Shown: piece after piece, positions 40,994-50,537 of the stretch
Position numbering within the stretch: position 1 is the first letter of the stretch
How the letters are laid out: each line of letters opens with the position of its first letter
Assembly: GCA_020249465.1 (NCBI GenBank)
Contig: JADCFP010000034.1
Span: forward strand, 62,001-126,000
Length of the DNA stretch: 64,000 nt
Direction: 5' to 3'
Source of the DNA: Roseomonas sp.
GTDB lineage: Bacteria > Pseudomonadota > Alphaproteobacteria > Acetobacterales > Acetobacteraceae
Made by a program: the position numbers and the translations under genes
The notes under the pieces: generated by a model
The model's database searches: none
Told to the model about the DNA's origin: nothing
The model's input: only the letters and a program-made list of their open reading frames with translations

Positions 40994-42052
40994 ATGCCCG
41001 AAAGCGTGACCGCAGCCCTGATTGCCATCTTTCTTTGGTGGCTGACGACGGGTGCCATTCTTTTTGCGGTCACCAGGCTTGCAGAACATCGTCTGGCGCT
41101 TGGTTCTGCATCTGCAGGCTTGCTCGCTGTTGGGCTGGTGATGCTGCATGCAGTTTCTGAGGATGTGACGGCGAGCGGCGCCTATCTTTCATTTGTGGCG
41201 GCATTGGCGATCTGGGGCGCGGTGGAGATCAGCTTTCTGTGCGGGCTGATTACTGGTCCAAACCGTTCTGAAATGCCAGCACAATTCACTGGGTGGCGGC
41301 GCTTCTGGTCCGCAACACGCGTCGTGCTTTGGCACGAATTATTCATCCTGGGACTGGGCTTTCTGCTTATCATCGCTTTCGCGCAGGGGTCGAACCAGAT
41401 CGGATTGCTGACCTATGGCATTCTCTGGCTGATGCGCCTTAGTGCGAAGCTCAATCTTTATCTTGGGGTGCGCAACACAGGCGAGCGGCTCCTGCCCGCG
41501 CATCTGCGCTACATGAGTAGCTATTTCGCGCATCGTCCAATGAATCTGCTGTTTCCTTTTTCGATCACGCTCGGCACGATCCTGAGCGCTTTGCTTTTCC
41601 ACAAGGCTTTTGCGGCGGGTGCCGATGCGCATCAGGCAATCGGGTTTATGCTTGTGGCCACAATGGCCTCCCTTGCAGTGATCGAGCATTGGTTTTTGAT
41701 GCTGCCCCTGCCGCTTGAAGCGCTTTGGCGCTGGGGCCTTACGGATCAGGAATCACCAGCGCAAACCGGAAGCTGGTCCACCGATAAGAATGGTCCCTTT
41801 GATACGCGCCCCTTGAATGCATTACTTACACGCATCACCGCTGGCGCTTTCGGTTCGGTTGAAAGTCTGCGTGGGTCCATTCGCGCGCCAGAGGGCTGGC
41901 TTACGCTCGATTTTGCAGATGGCACCATGCATCTGCGGTGCGAGGCGGTGCCGGAGACGACGCGGACAGGCATTATCGTTACCGGGCGGCTATTGGATAT
42001 GCGCGGCATACGAGCCGAGTTTGAAAATTACGCGCTGAGGCACGGCGCATGA
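40994..42052 (+). CDS. puhE: Photosynthetic complex assembly protein PuhE
   Basis: A 352-aa multi-pass membrane protein of the PuhE/DUF3623 (TIGR03055) family, with about seven hydrophobic segments in the first 250 residues. Diagnostic stretches are FLWWLTTGAILF, RLSAKLNLYLGVRN and RPMNLLFPFSITLGT. The C-terminal 80 residues are soluble. In Rhodobacter, PuhE modulates bacteriochlorophyll production and core-complex levels. Starts 10 bp after acsF. Confidence 0.93.
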   Translation: MPESVTAALIAIFLWWLTTGAILFAVTRLAEHRLALGSASAGLLAVGLVMLHAVSEDVTASGAYLSFVAALAIWGAVEISFLCGLITGPNRSEMPAQFTGWRRFWSATRVVLWHELFILGLGFLLIIAFAQGSNQIGLLTYGILWLMRLSAKLNLYLGVRNTGERLLPAHLRYMSSYFAHRPMNLLFPFSITLGTILSALLFHKAFAAGADAHQAIGFMLVATMASLAVIEHWFLMLPLPLEALWRWGLTDQESPAQTGSWSTDKNGPFDTRPLNALLTRITAGAFGSVESLRGSIRAPEGWLTLDFADGTMHLRCEAVPETTRTGIIVTGRLLDMRGIRAEFENYALRHGA

Positions 42053-42163
42053 AGCAGATAACCCAAGGCATGGCGAGGGGCCTTGTTTCGGCAAATCCGG
42101 CCGAAAGTGACCTTCGCGCAATCGCAAGACCTGGAAAATGATTCTGGGCAAGGAGTGTATGAC

Positions 42164-43375
42164 ATGAATTACGAAGAATTTTTCCAAGGTCAGCTTGATA
42201 ACCTTCGCCGCGAAGGCCGGTACCGGGTCTTCGCCGATCTCGAACGGCGCCGCGGACAATTTCCGCGCGCTACCCGGCACGACAAGGGTGTGCGCGATGA
42301 AGTGACTGTTTGGTGCTCAAATGATTATCTCGGTATGGGTCAGCACCCTGATGTGCTGAACGCCATGCATGAAGCGCTGGATCGTTGCGGTGCCGGTGCT
42401 GGCGGCACGCGCAATATCTCGGGCACCAATCATGAGCATGTGTTGTTGGAAAAGGACCTCGCTGCGCTGCATGGGCGCGAAGCGGCGCTATTGTTCAATT
42501 CTGGTTACATGTCGAATTGGGCATCGCTTTCGACGCTGGGTTCCAAGCTGCCGGGATGCATCATCGTCTCCGATGAGATGAACCACGCTTCCATGATTGA
42601 GGGCATGCGCCATAGTAAGGCCAAGCGCGTCCTGTTTAGGCATAATGATGTTGCCGATTTGCGGCGAGTATTGGCGGAGCTCCCGAGATCGGCGCCGAAA
42701 TTGGTTGCCTTCGAAAGCGTCTATTCCATGGATGGCGATATCGCGCCGATCAGTGATATCTGCGATATTGCTGATGAATTCGGCGCCATGACCTATTGCG
42801 ATGAAGTTCATGCGGTGGGCCTTTATGGCACAAATGGTGGTGGTATCACGCAACGTGATGGTGTCGCGGACCGTTTGACGGTGATTGAGGGCACACTTGC
42901 GAAGGCGTTTGGTGTGATTGGTGGCTATATCGCTGGCAGCACGGCCATGTGCGATTTCGTGCGTTCCTTCGCATCCGGCTTCATCTTCTCAACGGCCCTG
43001 CCGCCAGCCATCGCGGCCGGTGCGCGTGCTGCCATTCGTCATTTGCGGCAGAGCAATGATGAACGGGAACGGCTGCATGAACGCGCTGCCACCCTACGGC
43101 GGTGCTTGGACGCGATTGGTGTGCCGCATCTGGATAATCTCAGCCATATCGTGCCGGTGATGGTCGGTGATCCGACGCTCTGCAAGAAACTCAGCGATAC
43201 GCTATTGGATGAGTACGGGATTTACGTGCAGCCGATCAATTATCCAACCGTACCGCGCGGGACAGAACGGCTACGCATCACGCCATCGCCCGTGCATTCG
43301 GATGCCGATATGGATCATCTGGTCCAATCGCTTGAACAGGTTTGGTCGCAATTTCGCTTGCGGCGGGCCGCGTAA
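42164..43375 (+). CDS. hemA: 5-aminolevulinate synthase
   Basis: A 403-aa PLP enzyme that condenses glycine with succinyl-CoA, the first committed step of tetrapyrroles in alphaproteobacteria. PLP Lys247 lies in [25 protein letters not shown] and [12 protein letters not shown] are classic. The ATG at 42164 follows AAGGAG; the frame is open 27 codons upstream. A 111-bp gap after puhE (no gene or clear PpsR site) may contain an extra promoter. Placement in the superoperon ties precursor supply to photosystem expression. Confidence 0.97.
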   Translation: MNYEEFFQGQLDNLRREGRYRVFADLERRRGQFPRATRHDKGVRDEVTVWCSNDYLGMGQHPDVLNAMHEALDRCGAGAGGTRNISGTNHEHVLLEKDLAALHGREAALLFNSGYMSNWASLSTLGSKLPGCIIVSDEMNHASMIEGMRHSKAKRVLFRHNDVADLRRVLAELPRSAPKLVAFESVYSMDGDIAPISDICDIADEFGAMTYCDEVHAVGLYGTNGGGITQRDGVADRLTVIEGTLAKAFGVIGGYIAGSTAMCDFVRSFASGFIFSTALPPAIAAGARAAIRHLRQSNDERERLHERAATLRRCLDAIGVPHLDNLSHIVPVMVGDPTLCKKLSDTLLDEYGIYVQPINYPTVPRGTERLRITPSPVHSDADMDHLVQSLEQVWSQFRLRRAA

Positions 43376-44520
43376 TGGATGGTGCCTTGAGCAGCTTCCG
43401 GCCGGCCAATCGGCCTGGCCAGGAAGGGCAGGTTTCGCGTCGCCAAGCGCCACGCGCGCCATCGAACAACACAAACCGCTTAGCCGCGCCGGCTGCGCGC
43501 AACGCCTATCCCTTCAGTGCCATCGTCGGGCAGGAGGAAATGAAGCTTGCGCTGATGATTTCCGCGGTTGATCCAAGCATTGGTGGCGTTCTGGTGTTTG
43601 GGGATCGTGGCACGGGCAAATCCACCGCCGTGCGTTCATTGGCGGCGCTACTGCCAGAAATGCCAGTAGTTGCGGGTTGTCCCTTCTCCTGTGATCCAGC
43701 CGCGCCGCAATCAAGCTGTTCCCATTGTGGCAAACAGCCCAAGGGAAGAAGGCCAGAAAAGCGCATGGTGCCTGTGCCGGTCGTGGATTTGCCGCTTGGT
43801 ACGACGGAAGATCGTCTGGCTGGCGCGCTCGATATCGAAAGGGCCTTGGCACAGGGCGTGAAAGCCTTTGAACCAGGGCTGCTCGCTGCCGCGCATCGTG
43901 GGTTTCTCTATATTGATGAGGTGAATCTTCTTGAAGATCACCTGGTTGATCTTCTGCTCGATGTCGCCGCATCGGGAGAGAATGTGGTGGAGCGTGAGGG
44001 CATAAGCCTTCGCCATCCCGCGCGCTTCGTGCTGATTGGAAGTGGCAATCCGGAAGAAGGCGAATTGCGTCCGCAATTGCTCGACCGCTTCGGGCTTTCG
44101 GTTGAAGTCAGCACGCCGAAGGACCTTCCGAGCCGGGTGGAGGTTGTCTGTCGGCGCGATGCTTATGACCGCGACGCCAGCGGTTTCATCAAGCATTGGT
44201 CCAAGGAGGAGGCACAAACGCGGGACGCTATTGTGGCGGGCCGGAAGCGCCTGTCTTCCGTGACGCTCCCGCTTGGGACGATTGAACAGGCTGCGATGTT
44301 ATGTATGGCGCTCGGCACTGATGGTTTGCGTGGCGAGCTTACGCTTGTCAGGGCAGCGCGTGCGCTGGCGGCGCTGGAAGGGGAGCGCGAAGTCACTAAG
44401 GACCATCTGCGCCGTATTGCGCCTTCTGCCTTGCGTCATCGGCTGCGCCGTAATCCGTTGGATGAAGCGGTTGCGACAACGCGGGTGGAAAAGGCGCTCG
44501 AAGACGTCTTCGGCTCATGA
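43375..44520 (+). CDS. bchI: Magnesium chelatase subunit I
   Basis: A 381-aa AAA+ ATPase that drives Mg insertion with BchD and BchH. Walker A is GDRGTGKS (76-83), Walker B LYIDEVNLLEDH, and arginine-finger region GNPEEGELRPQLLDRFGL follows. The start ATG shares its A with the hemA stop (TAATG); the first 40 residues form a basic, low-complexity tail before YPFSAIVGQE. The insertion after Walker A has four Cys (GCPFSC...CSHC), possibly a small metal-binding loop. Overlaps bchD by ATGA. Confidence 0.96.
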   Translation: MDGALSSFRPANRPGQEGQVSRRQAPRAPSNNTNRLAAPAARNAYPFSAIVGQEEMKLALMISAVDPSIGGVLVFGDRGTGKSTAVRSLAALLPEMPVVAGCPFSCDPAAPQSSCSHCGKQPKGRRPEKRMVPVPVVDLPLGTTEDRLAGALDIERALAQGVKAFEPGLLAAAHRGFLYIDEVNLLEDHLVDLLLDVAASGENVVEREGISLRHPARFVLIGSGNPEEGELRPQLLDRFGLSVEVSTPKDLPSRVEVVCRRDAYDRDASGFIKHWSKEEAQTRDAIVAGRKRLSSVTLPLGTIEQAAMLCMALGTDGLRGELTLVRAARALAALEGEREVTKDHLRRIAPSALRHRLRRNPLDEAVATTRVEKALEDVFGS

Positions 44521-46292
44521 CGAAAGCGCCGCAGGCAGAAGACAACGCAGCTGCGATGGTCTTCCAGGTGGCGGCGCTGCTTGCGGTGGACCCATATGGG
44601 CTGGGCGGCGCGGTGTTGCGCGGGCCGGCGAATCCGCTCAGGGATGAATTGCTGGAGGCTCTGCGCAAAATAATGCCGCAGGGCGCGCCGTGGCGGCGCG
44701 TGCCGATTGGCATTGCGGATAATCGGCTGCTGGGTGGTCTTGATCTCACCGCGAGCCTCAACAGCGGGCGGCCCATCGCGCAACGGGGAATGCTCGCGGA
44801 AAGTGATGGCGGAGTGGTCATTTTTCCCATGGCGGAACGCGTGGAAGGCCAAACCATTGCCCGCATTGCGGCGGTGCTGGATCAAGGTGCGGTCAATATC
44901 GCGCGGGAAGGGGTAGCCTTTGCCGAGGCGACACGCTTTGCCATAATTGCCTTGGATGAAGGCGCGTCGGAAGAAGAACAGGTTGCGGAAGCACTTTCTG
45001 ATCGCTTGGCATTCCATGTCAGCTTTCCGCCACAAAGCGCGAAGCGGATGAAATCTGTCGTGCCACGACGGGAAGATATTTGGGCCGCTCGGCAGCAAGT
45101 TCCGCATGTCAGGATACCGGCCGATTTGCCGCAAGCCTTTTGTGCGGCGGCTTTGGCGCTTGGCATTCTTTCCCTGCGGGCACCGGTTTTCGCGCTACGT
45201 TGTGCCCGTGCCGCAGCGGCCTTGGCTGGGCGTACAGAGGTTACTGCGGAAGATGCCGCGCTCGCCGCGCAATTGGTGCTGGCCCCCCGCGCGCGCCAAA
45301 TGCCAGAGGCACCAGCGGAAGAACAGCCCCCCGCGCATGAACAGCAACAGCAGGAAAACACCCCGGCCGATCAGGGCGAAAGCCAGGATCAACCTTCATT
45401 GGAAGATCTTGTTCTTGCAGCGGCGCAAGCGAACCTTCCGCCAGGCTTGCTGGCCGGGCTTGGCTTGGCAGCGCGGCAGATGGCGCGGCAAGCTGGGCAA
45501 TCAGGCAAATCCGGCATGATGCGCCGCTCCGCGCAGCGCGGCAGGCCAATTGGTGCGCGCCCGGCGGCATGGCGCGCGGGGCTGCGTTTGGCCTTGGTGG
45601 AAACGCTACGAGTCGCCGCACCCTGGCAGGAATATCGCCGGCGCGAAAAGCCGCATCACGCGGCGCTGGTGCATATCAGACGTGAAGATGTGCGCATCCG
45701 GCGCTACAAGCAGAATAGCGAAACTACCACAATTTTCCTCGTGGATGCGTCGGGTTCGGCGGCTTTGCATCGGCTGGCGGAAGCGAAGGGTGCGGTGGAA
45801 ATGTTGCTCTCGGATTGTTATGTACGGCGTGATCGAGTGGCGGTAATTGCTTTCCGTGGTCGGGGCGCCGAGGTACTGCTTGAACCGACGCATTCTCTGG
45901 TGCGGGCCAAGCGAAGCTTGGCGGCTTTGCCTGGTGGTGGTGGTACGCCGCTTTCGGCTGGTATCGCTGCCGGCTATGCCATGGCGGAAGCCAGCCGCAA
46001 GCGCGGGCAAACGCCGGTGATCGTTGCCCTCACGGATGGTCGGGCCAATGTTGCGCGCGATGGTATGGGTGGGCGCGCCACGGCGGAAGCGGAAGCACTT
46101 GATGTGGCACGGCTGTTCAAGATTTCTGGCATTTCTTCCCTGCTGATTGATACCGCACCACGGCCGCAGCCTTTTTCCAGGGACCTCGCTTCCGCCATGG
46201 GTGCGCGCTATGTGCCGCTGCCTTTTGCGGATGCCGCGCGTATGTCGGCGGCCGTGCGTGATGCCGCGCGTGCGCCAGCGGCTGGGCCTTGA
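44517..46292 (+). CDS. bchD: Magnesium chelatase subunit D
   Basis: A 591-aa subunit with an AAA-like N-terminal domain (Walker A degenerate), a Pro/Glu/Gln-rich linker (about 262-292: EAPAEEQPPAHEQQQQ) and a C-terminal von Willebrand A domain with the MIDAS motif DASGS (410-414). BchD forms the double hexamer with BchI and contacts BchH. Length is within the family range. It is followed four bases later by bchO. Confidence 0.96.
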   Translation: MTKAPQAEDNAAAMVFQVAALLAVDPYGLGGAVLRGPANPLRDELLEALRKIMPQGAPWRRVPIGIADNRLLGGLDLTASLNSGRPIAQRGMLAESDGGVVIFPMAERVEGQTIARIAAVLDQGAVNIAREGVAFAEATRFAIIALDEGASEEEQVAEALSDRLAFHVSFPPQSAKRMKSVVPRREDIWAARQQVPHVRIPADLPQAFCAAALALGILSLRAPVFALRCARAAAALAGRTEVTAEDAALAAQLVLAPRARQMPEAPAEEQPPAHEQQQQENTPADQGESQDQPSLEDLVLAAAQANLPPGLLAGLGLAARQMARQAGQSGKSGMMRRSAQRGRPIGARPAAWRAGLRLALVETLRVAAPWQEYRRREKPHHAALVHIRREDVRIRRYKQNSETTTIFLVDASGSAALHRLAEAKGAVEMLLSDCYVRRDRVAVIAFRGRGAEVLLEPTHSLVRAKRSLAALPGGGGTPLSAGIAAGYAMAEASRKRGQTPVIVALTDGRANVARDGMGGRATAEAEALDVARLFKISGISSLLIDTAPRPQPFSRDLASAMGARYVPLPFADAARMSAAVRDAARAPAAGP

Positions 46293-46296
46293 TGTC

Positions 46297-47205
46297 ATGG
46301 CAGCAGCCGCAGACTCGCCGATTTGGGAAAGGGATGGGCGGGATTGGCCCAACCGGCAATCGAGTGAGTTTGTTGAGGCTGGCGGGCTGACTTGGCATGT
46401 GCAGCGCACAGGGCAGGGGCCTTGCCTGTTGCTGCTGCATGGTACGGCGGCATCCACCCATAGCTGGCGCGATCTGACACCGATTCTGGCACCGCATTTC
46501 ACCCTGATTGCGCCCGATCTGCCGGGGCAGGGTTTTACAACCAGCCTGCCGCAGGCGCGCGTTTCCCTGGCAGGTTTTTCCGAGGCGCTGCATGCGCTGT
46601 TGAAGCAGCTGCAGGTTGCGCCCGATCTTGTGCTTGGTCATTCCGCAGGGGCAGCGATTGCGCTTCGCATGGCCCTGGATGGCAAGATCGCGCCGCGTGC
46701 CATCTTCAGCCTGAATGGGGCGCTTCTGCCGCTCGGGGATGAGCATGCGGCGTTCTTTACCCGCGCGGCACGTGTCATGGTGGGGCTGCCGTTCGTTTCC
46801 AAGCTCTGCGCCTGGCGGGCTTCCAAGCAGGAAGTGGCGGCCAAGCTCTTGCGCGATACGGGGTCTGATATCGGCCCGCGCGGCGTGGAATTATATACGC
46901 GGCTCTTCGGCTATCCTGGCCATATTCGCGCGGCGTTGATGATGATGGCGCAATGGGAATTGCGCCCCTTGCTGCGCGATCTGCCGCGCCTTGCGCCGGC
47001 ACTTTTCCTGATGGTTGGTAGCCGTGATCGTGCCGTGCCGCCCATGCAAGCGCGGCGCATCCAGGCCATTCTACCCGCTGCGCGCATCATCACGCTTGAA
47101 GGGCTTGGTCATTTGGCGCATGAGGAAGCGCCGCAGCGCGTTGGCGATACGCTGCTCAAGGAATGGTCCTGCCTCGCGCAGAATATCACCGGGGCGGCCG
47201 CATGA
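46297..47205 (+). CDS. bchO: BchO, alpha/beta hydrolase of Mg-chelatase operon
   Basis: A 302-aa alpha/beta-hydrolase. The nucleophile elbow is LGHSAGAA (Ser), the oxyanion segment LLLHGTAASTHSW, and the catalytic His lies in LEGLGHLAHEE. The family is found only beside bchID in photosynthetic bacteria. Its role is unclear; a link to the Mg-chelatase or to porphyrin demethylation has been proposed. The frame extends upstream within bchD, so the ATG at 46297, four bases after the bchD stop, is chosen. The stop overlaps the next gene (ATGA). Confidence 0.92.
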   Translation: MAAAADSPIWERDGRDWPNRQSSEFVEAGGLTWHVQRTGQGPCLLLLHGTAASTHSWRDLTPILAPHFTLIAPDLPGQGFTTSLPQARVSLAGFSEALHALLKQLQVAPDLVLGHSAGAAIALRMALDGKIAPRAIFSLNGALLPLGDEHAAFFTRAARVMVGLPFVSKLCAWRASKQEVAAKLLRDTGSDIGPRGVELYTRLFGYPGHIRAALMMMAQWELRPLLRDLPRLAPALFLMVGSRDRAVPPMQARRIQAILPAARIITLEGLGHLAHEEAPQRVGDTLLKEWSCLAQNITGAAA

Positions 47206-48500
47206 GCTTCGATAACGTGCTCCCGCCTTCCTATGCCAAGCGCATGGAACTCAATGATGAGGTGCATGCGCGTCCGCCGGAGATGCTTTTCTCCCCCTGC
47301 CGCGTTTCGCAAATCGCGCTGCTGCCGTTAGCGGATGAGGCGCGCGATGCACCCTGGGCCGCGCTTTGTACGCTGGCGCAGCGCTTTTCGATTCCACCGC
47401 CAGCACCAGGGGCCAATCATTACAGCGCGGATTTCGGACCCTTCCGCCTGAAATGGGAAAGGCATGGCGAATTCAGCCGCTTCATGGTGGTGGTTCCAGG
47501 CGCGGAACCTGAACCATTTTCGGCGGCGGCAATCCATGCGCTGCCGGCGGATTGGCTCAAGGCGCTCCCCGGTCAGGTGATTGCGGCGGCGCATGTCACG
47601 CTGCTTGCGTCCAAGGATGTGCCGCTTGCCATCAGCGAAATCTCGCGGCGGTATTTTCGTGACCATATGCTGGTGGGTGGTCCGCTCGCCGGTGGGCAGG
47701 CGCATGCCTTCACCGATTTTCGCATCCAGGATGATGGGTTCAGCCGCTTCCTGATTTATGATGGCGGCATGTCGCCCTATCAGGCGGGCAGGCTTTCGCA
47801 GCGCCTGCTGGAGATGGAAACCTATCGCATTATGGCGCTGCTGGCGCTGCCCATCGCGCAGGAAGTCGCACCACAGATCGGCGCGCAGGAACGCGAACTG
47901 GCGGAAATCAGCGCAGCGCTCGTGGAAGCGCAGGAAGCCGATGAACCGCTACTGCTGCAGCGCCTGACACGCATGGCCGCCGAAGCGGAAAGCCGCGAAT
48001 CGCGCCATCGTTTCCGCTTTTCTGCCGCCTCTGCCTATTACGACTTGGTGCGCAACCGCATCCAGGAATTGCGGGAGATGCGCATGGAAGGGATGCAGAC
48101 CTTCGGCGAATTCACCGAACGCCGTCTGGCACCGGCCATGAATACCTGCCAAGCCGTGGCAACAAGGCAGGAGATGTTGTCCCAACGCGTGGCACGCGCG
48201 ACGCAGCTTCTCTCAACCCGTGTTGATATCACGCGTGAGCGGCAGAACCAGGCTTTGCTCGCTTCCATGGAACGGCGCGCGCGCCAGCAGCTTCGGCTGC
48301 AGCAGGCGGTGGAAGGGTTTTCCGTTGCCGCCATCACCTATTACGTGGTCGGGCTTGTGGCCTATCTGGCGAAGAGTTTGGTCACCACCGGCGCCAATTT
48401 CCGCGAAGAAATCGTAACCGGCATCGCCATTCCAATCGTCGCTTTGACGGTGGCGCTTGGGGTGCGGCGCTTTCGCCGCCGGACGGCCGAACATGACTGA
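47202..48500 (+). CDS. DUF3422-family membrane protein
   Basis: A 432-aa protein of the DUF3422 family: the opening LNDEVHARPPE and the WERHGEFSRFMVV segment are signatures as I recall them. A long soluble and partly coiled-coil region (about 200-380) is followed by two C-terminal membrane spans (about 383-402 and 407-425) and a basic end (VRRFRRR). The family's function is unknown. Its start overlaps bchO by ATGA and crtB follows 24 bp later, so it is part of the bacteriochlorophyll/carotenoid operon although not a recognised photosynthesis gene. Confidence 0.88.
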   Translation: MSFDNVLPPSYAKRMELNDEVHARPPEMLFSPCRVSQIALLPLADEARDAPWAALCTLAQRFSIPPPAPGANHYSADFGPFRLKWERHGEFSRFMVVVPGAEPEPFSAAAIHALPADWLKALPGQVIAAAHVTLLASKDVPLAISEISRRYFRDHMLVGGPLAGGQAHAFTDFRIQDDGFSRFLIYDGGMSPYQAGRLSQRLLEMETYRIMALLALPIAQEVAPQIGAQERELAEISAALVEAQEADEPLLLQRLTRMAAEAESRESRHRFRFSAASAYYDLVRNRIQELREMRMEGMQTFGEFTERRLAPAMNTCQAVATRQEMLSQRVARATQLLSTRVDITRERQNQALLASMERRARQQLRLQQAVEGFSVAAITYYVVGLVAYLAKSLVTTGANFREEIVTGIAIPIVALTVALGVRRFRRRTAEHD

Positions 48501-48524
48501 AACAAGCAAAATACGGGGATGCGC

Positions 48525-49562
48525 ATGTCCGGATTGAACGGCATTTCAGCCGAGGATCTTGCCGCCTGCACCAGACTATTGGCGGGCGGTTCGAAAAGTT
48601 TCCGCGCCGCATCCTTTCTTCTGCCACGCCGCATCGCAGCCCCCGCCGCCGCGCTTTACGCCTTTTGCCGCGTGGCCGATGACGCGATCGACATGAGCGA
48701 TGATCCCACGGCCTCACTGGCACTGCTGCATCAGCGCCTTGACGGCGCCTATGCCGCGCGTCCCTGGGATCATGTGGCGGATCGCGCTTTTGCTGCCGTG
48801 GTTGCCCAATATGGCGTGCCGCGCGCCTTGCCGGCGGCGTTGCTCGAAGGCTTCGCCTGGGATGCCGAAGGGCGTTTCTATGAAGATATTGCCGCACTGG
48901 AAGCCTATGCCGCCCGCGTCGCCGCGACCGTTGGCGCGATGATGACATTGTTGATGGGTGTGCGTTCACCGGAAGCGATTGCGCGTGCCTGTGATCTTGG
49001 CCTTGCCATGCAGCTTACCAATATCGCCCGGGACGTCGGCGAAGATGCCAAGGCAGGGCGCGTTTATCTGCCGCTTGCCTGGCTGCGTGAAGAAGGGCTT
49101 TCGGCGGAGGCTTTGATCGCCAATCCAGCCTTTTCGCCAGCCCTTGGCGGTGTTGTCGCGCGGCTTTTGGGTGCGGCGGAAGCGCATTATCGCCGCGCAT
49201 GGCCAGGCATTGCGCTGCTGCCTTGGGATTGCCGCCCAGGCATTGGCGCCGCCCGCCTTGTTTATGCGGAAATCGGCCGAGAGGTGGAACGCCAGGGCCT
49301 TGATTCCATCTCTCGTCGCGCGGTGGTTTCGGGGCGGCGCAAGGCTTGGCTTTTGGCGCGAGCGGCTGGTGCGCTCGCGGCACAGCAGGATGGTGCGGAT
49401 GAAGCGCCATCGCCGGCCACGCGCTTTCTGGTGGATGCGGTGCGGTCTGCCCCCGCACTGGAAGGCCCGCCGATGGGTGCCGGCTATGGCGAAAGGCTCG
49501 TTTGGGCCTTGGAATTGATGGACCGGATGGACCGCGAAACCCGTTTTGCCGCGCGAGCGTGA
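48525..49562 (+). CDS. crtB: Phytoene synthase
   Basis: A 345-aa squalene/phytoene synthase-family enzyme that joins two GGPP molecules head to head. Both Asp-rich motifs are present: VADDAIDMSDD and LTNIARDVGED, each as expected, and the C-terminal region RVYLPLAWL is typical. The frame begins two codons earlier; an ACGGGG ribosome site gives normal spacing only to the second ATG (48525). It is the last gene of the superoperon and its stop lies just upstream of the crtE promoter. Confidence 0.96.
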   Translation: MSGLNGISAEDLAACTRLLAGGSKSFRAASFLLPRRIAAPAAALYAFCRVADDAIDMSDDPTASLALLHQRLDGAYAARPWDHVADRAFAAVVAQYGVPRALPAALLEGFAWDAEGRFYEDIAALEAYAARVAATVGAMMTLLMGVRSPEAIARACDLGLAMQLTNIARDVGEDAKAGRVYLPLAWLREEGLSAEALIANPAFSPALGGVVARLLGAAEAHYRRAWPGIALLPWDCRPGIGAARLVYAEIGREVERQGLDSISRRAVVSGRRKAWLLARAAGALAAQQDGADEAPSPATRFLVDAVRSAPALEGPPMGAGYGERLVWALELMDRMDRETRFAARA

Positions 49563-49568
49563 AAAGCC

Positions 49569-49598
49569 TTGACATGAGTGTCAAGAAAACACGACAAT
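49569..49598 (+). promoter_or_regulatory. Candidate crtE promoter (-35 TTGACA, -10 GACAAT)
   Basis: TTGACA at 49569-49574 and GACAAT at 49593-49598 are 18 bp apart. The PpsR operator at 49579-49596 sits between them and covers the -10, a classic repression geometry. The -35 starts seven bases after the crtB stop, so crtE-crtF can be read independently of the superoperon. Confidence 0.5.
49579..49596. promoter_or_regulatory. PpsR-type operator of crtE
   Basis: TGTCAAGAAAACACGACA fits TGT-N12-ACA exactly. Its left part equals the operator at 27599 over TGTCAAGAAA, so the two sites look related. It lies 89 bp upstream of the crtE start codon. Confidence 0.75.
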
Positions 49599-49667
49599 AA
49601 AAATCGTCTAATACAACATACACAGGGCTGCCGCGATCCGCTCGCGCCACCCCTCGGGAGGTCCCGC

Positions 49668-50534
49668 ATGGACGCCTTGGCCCGTATTGAGAGCAGCCTC
49701 GCAGACGCGGTGCTCTCCGCCGAGGCGAGCGGTGCCCCGCCCCGCCTTGCCGCCGCGATGCGTCACGCGGTTTTCCCGAAAGGAGCGCGCATCCGCCCGC
49801 GCCTGACGCTTGCTGTCGCGGCGGCCTGTGGTGATGACCACCCAAGGCTTGCCAGCGCTGCTGCCGCCGCGATTGAACTGCTGCATTGCGCCAGCCTGGT
49901 GCATGATGACCTGCCCTGCTTTGACGATGCCGATACGCGCCGCGGCCGGCCTTCCGTGCATCGCGCCTATGGCGAGCCGCTGGCCGTGCTGGCCGGGGAT
50001 GGGCTGATTGTGCTGGCGTTCCAGACTGTTGCGCGCGCCGGCTGCGCTGCGCCGGAACGGCTTGGCCCGGTGATCAATGCGATTGGTGATGGTGTTGGCG
50101 TGCCCTTCGGCATTGTTGCCGGTCAGGCGTGGGAATGTGAACCGCGCGCCGATCTTTCCGAATATCAGCGGCAAAAGACCGGGGCGCTTTTCGCCGCTGC
50201 CTCTGTTGCCGGTGCTGCCGCTGCGGGTGTTGCCGATGCCGAAGCCTGGCGCTTGCTGGGGGATCGCCTCGGTGAGGCGTTCCAGGTCGCTGATGATTTG
50301 CGCGATGCCGTGGAAGATGAAGCGAGCATCGGCAAGCCTGTCGGGCGCGACAAGGCGCTCGGCCGGCCGTCTGCAGTGCTGCAACTGGGGCTGGATGGCG
50401 CCGTTGCGCGGCTAAAGACACTGGCGAACGCGGCGGTGGAGGCGATTCCCGGCTGCCCCGGCCGCACCTTGCTGCGCGCCGCCATGCTGGAAGAAGTGGG
50501 GCGGCTTTTGCCGCGCAAACTGGCCACGGCCTGA
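49668..50534 (+). CDS. crtE: Geranylgeranyl diphosphate synthase
   Basis: A 288-aa trans-prenyltransferase supplying GGPP for carotenoids and the bacteriochlorophyll tail. The first Asp-rich motif DDLPCFDDAD starts at Asp80, and the second DDLRD lies near residue 207. The frame starts at 49578 but the first 30 codons are unlike the family and overlap the operator; the ATG at 49668 has GGGAGG upstream. crtF follows three bases after the stop. Confidence 0.95.
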   Translation: MDALARIESSLADAVLSAEASGAPPRLAAAMRHAVFPKGARIRPRLTLAVAAACGDDHPRLASAAAAAIELLHCASLVHDDLPCFDDADTRRGRPSVHRAYGEPLAVLAGDGLIVLAFQTVARAGCAAPERLGPVINAIGDGVGVPFGIVAGQAWECEPRADLSEYQRQKTGALFAAASVAGAAAAGVADAEAWRLLGDRLGEAFQVADDLRDAVEDEASIGKPVGRDKALGRPSAVLQLGLDGAVARLKTLANAAVEAIPGCPGRTLLRAAMLEEVGRLLPRKLATA

Positions 50535-50537
50535 GCC

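Noticed and set aside
43375-44520. bchI starting at the upstream ATG at 43342
   Set aside because: That would overlap hemA by 34 bases; the ATG at 43375 overlapping the hemA stop (TAATG) gives a coupled junction like its neighbours.
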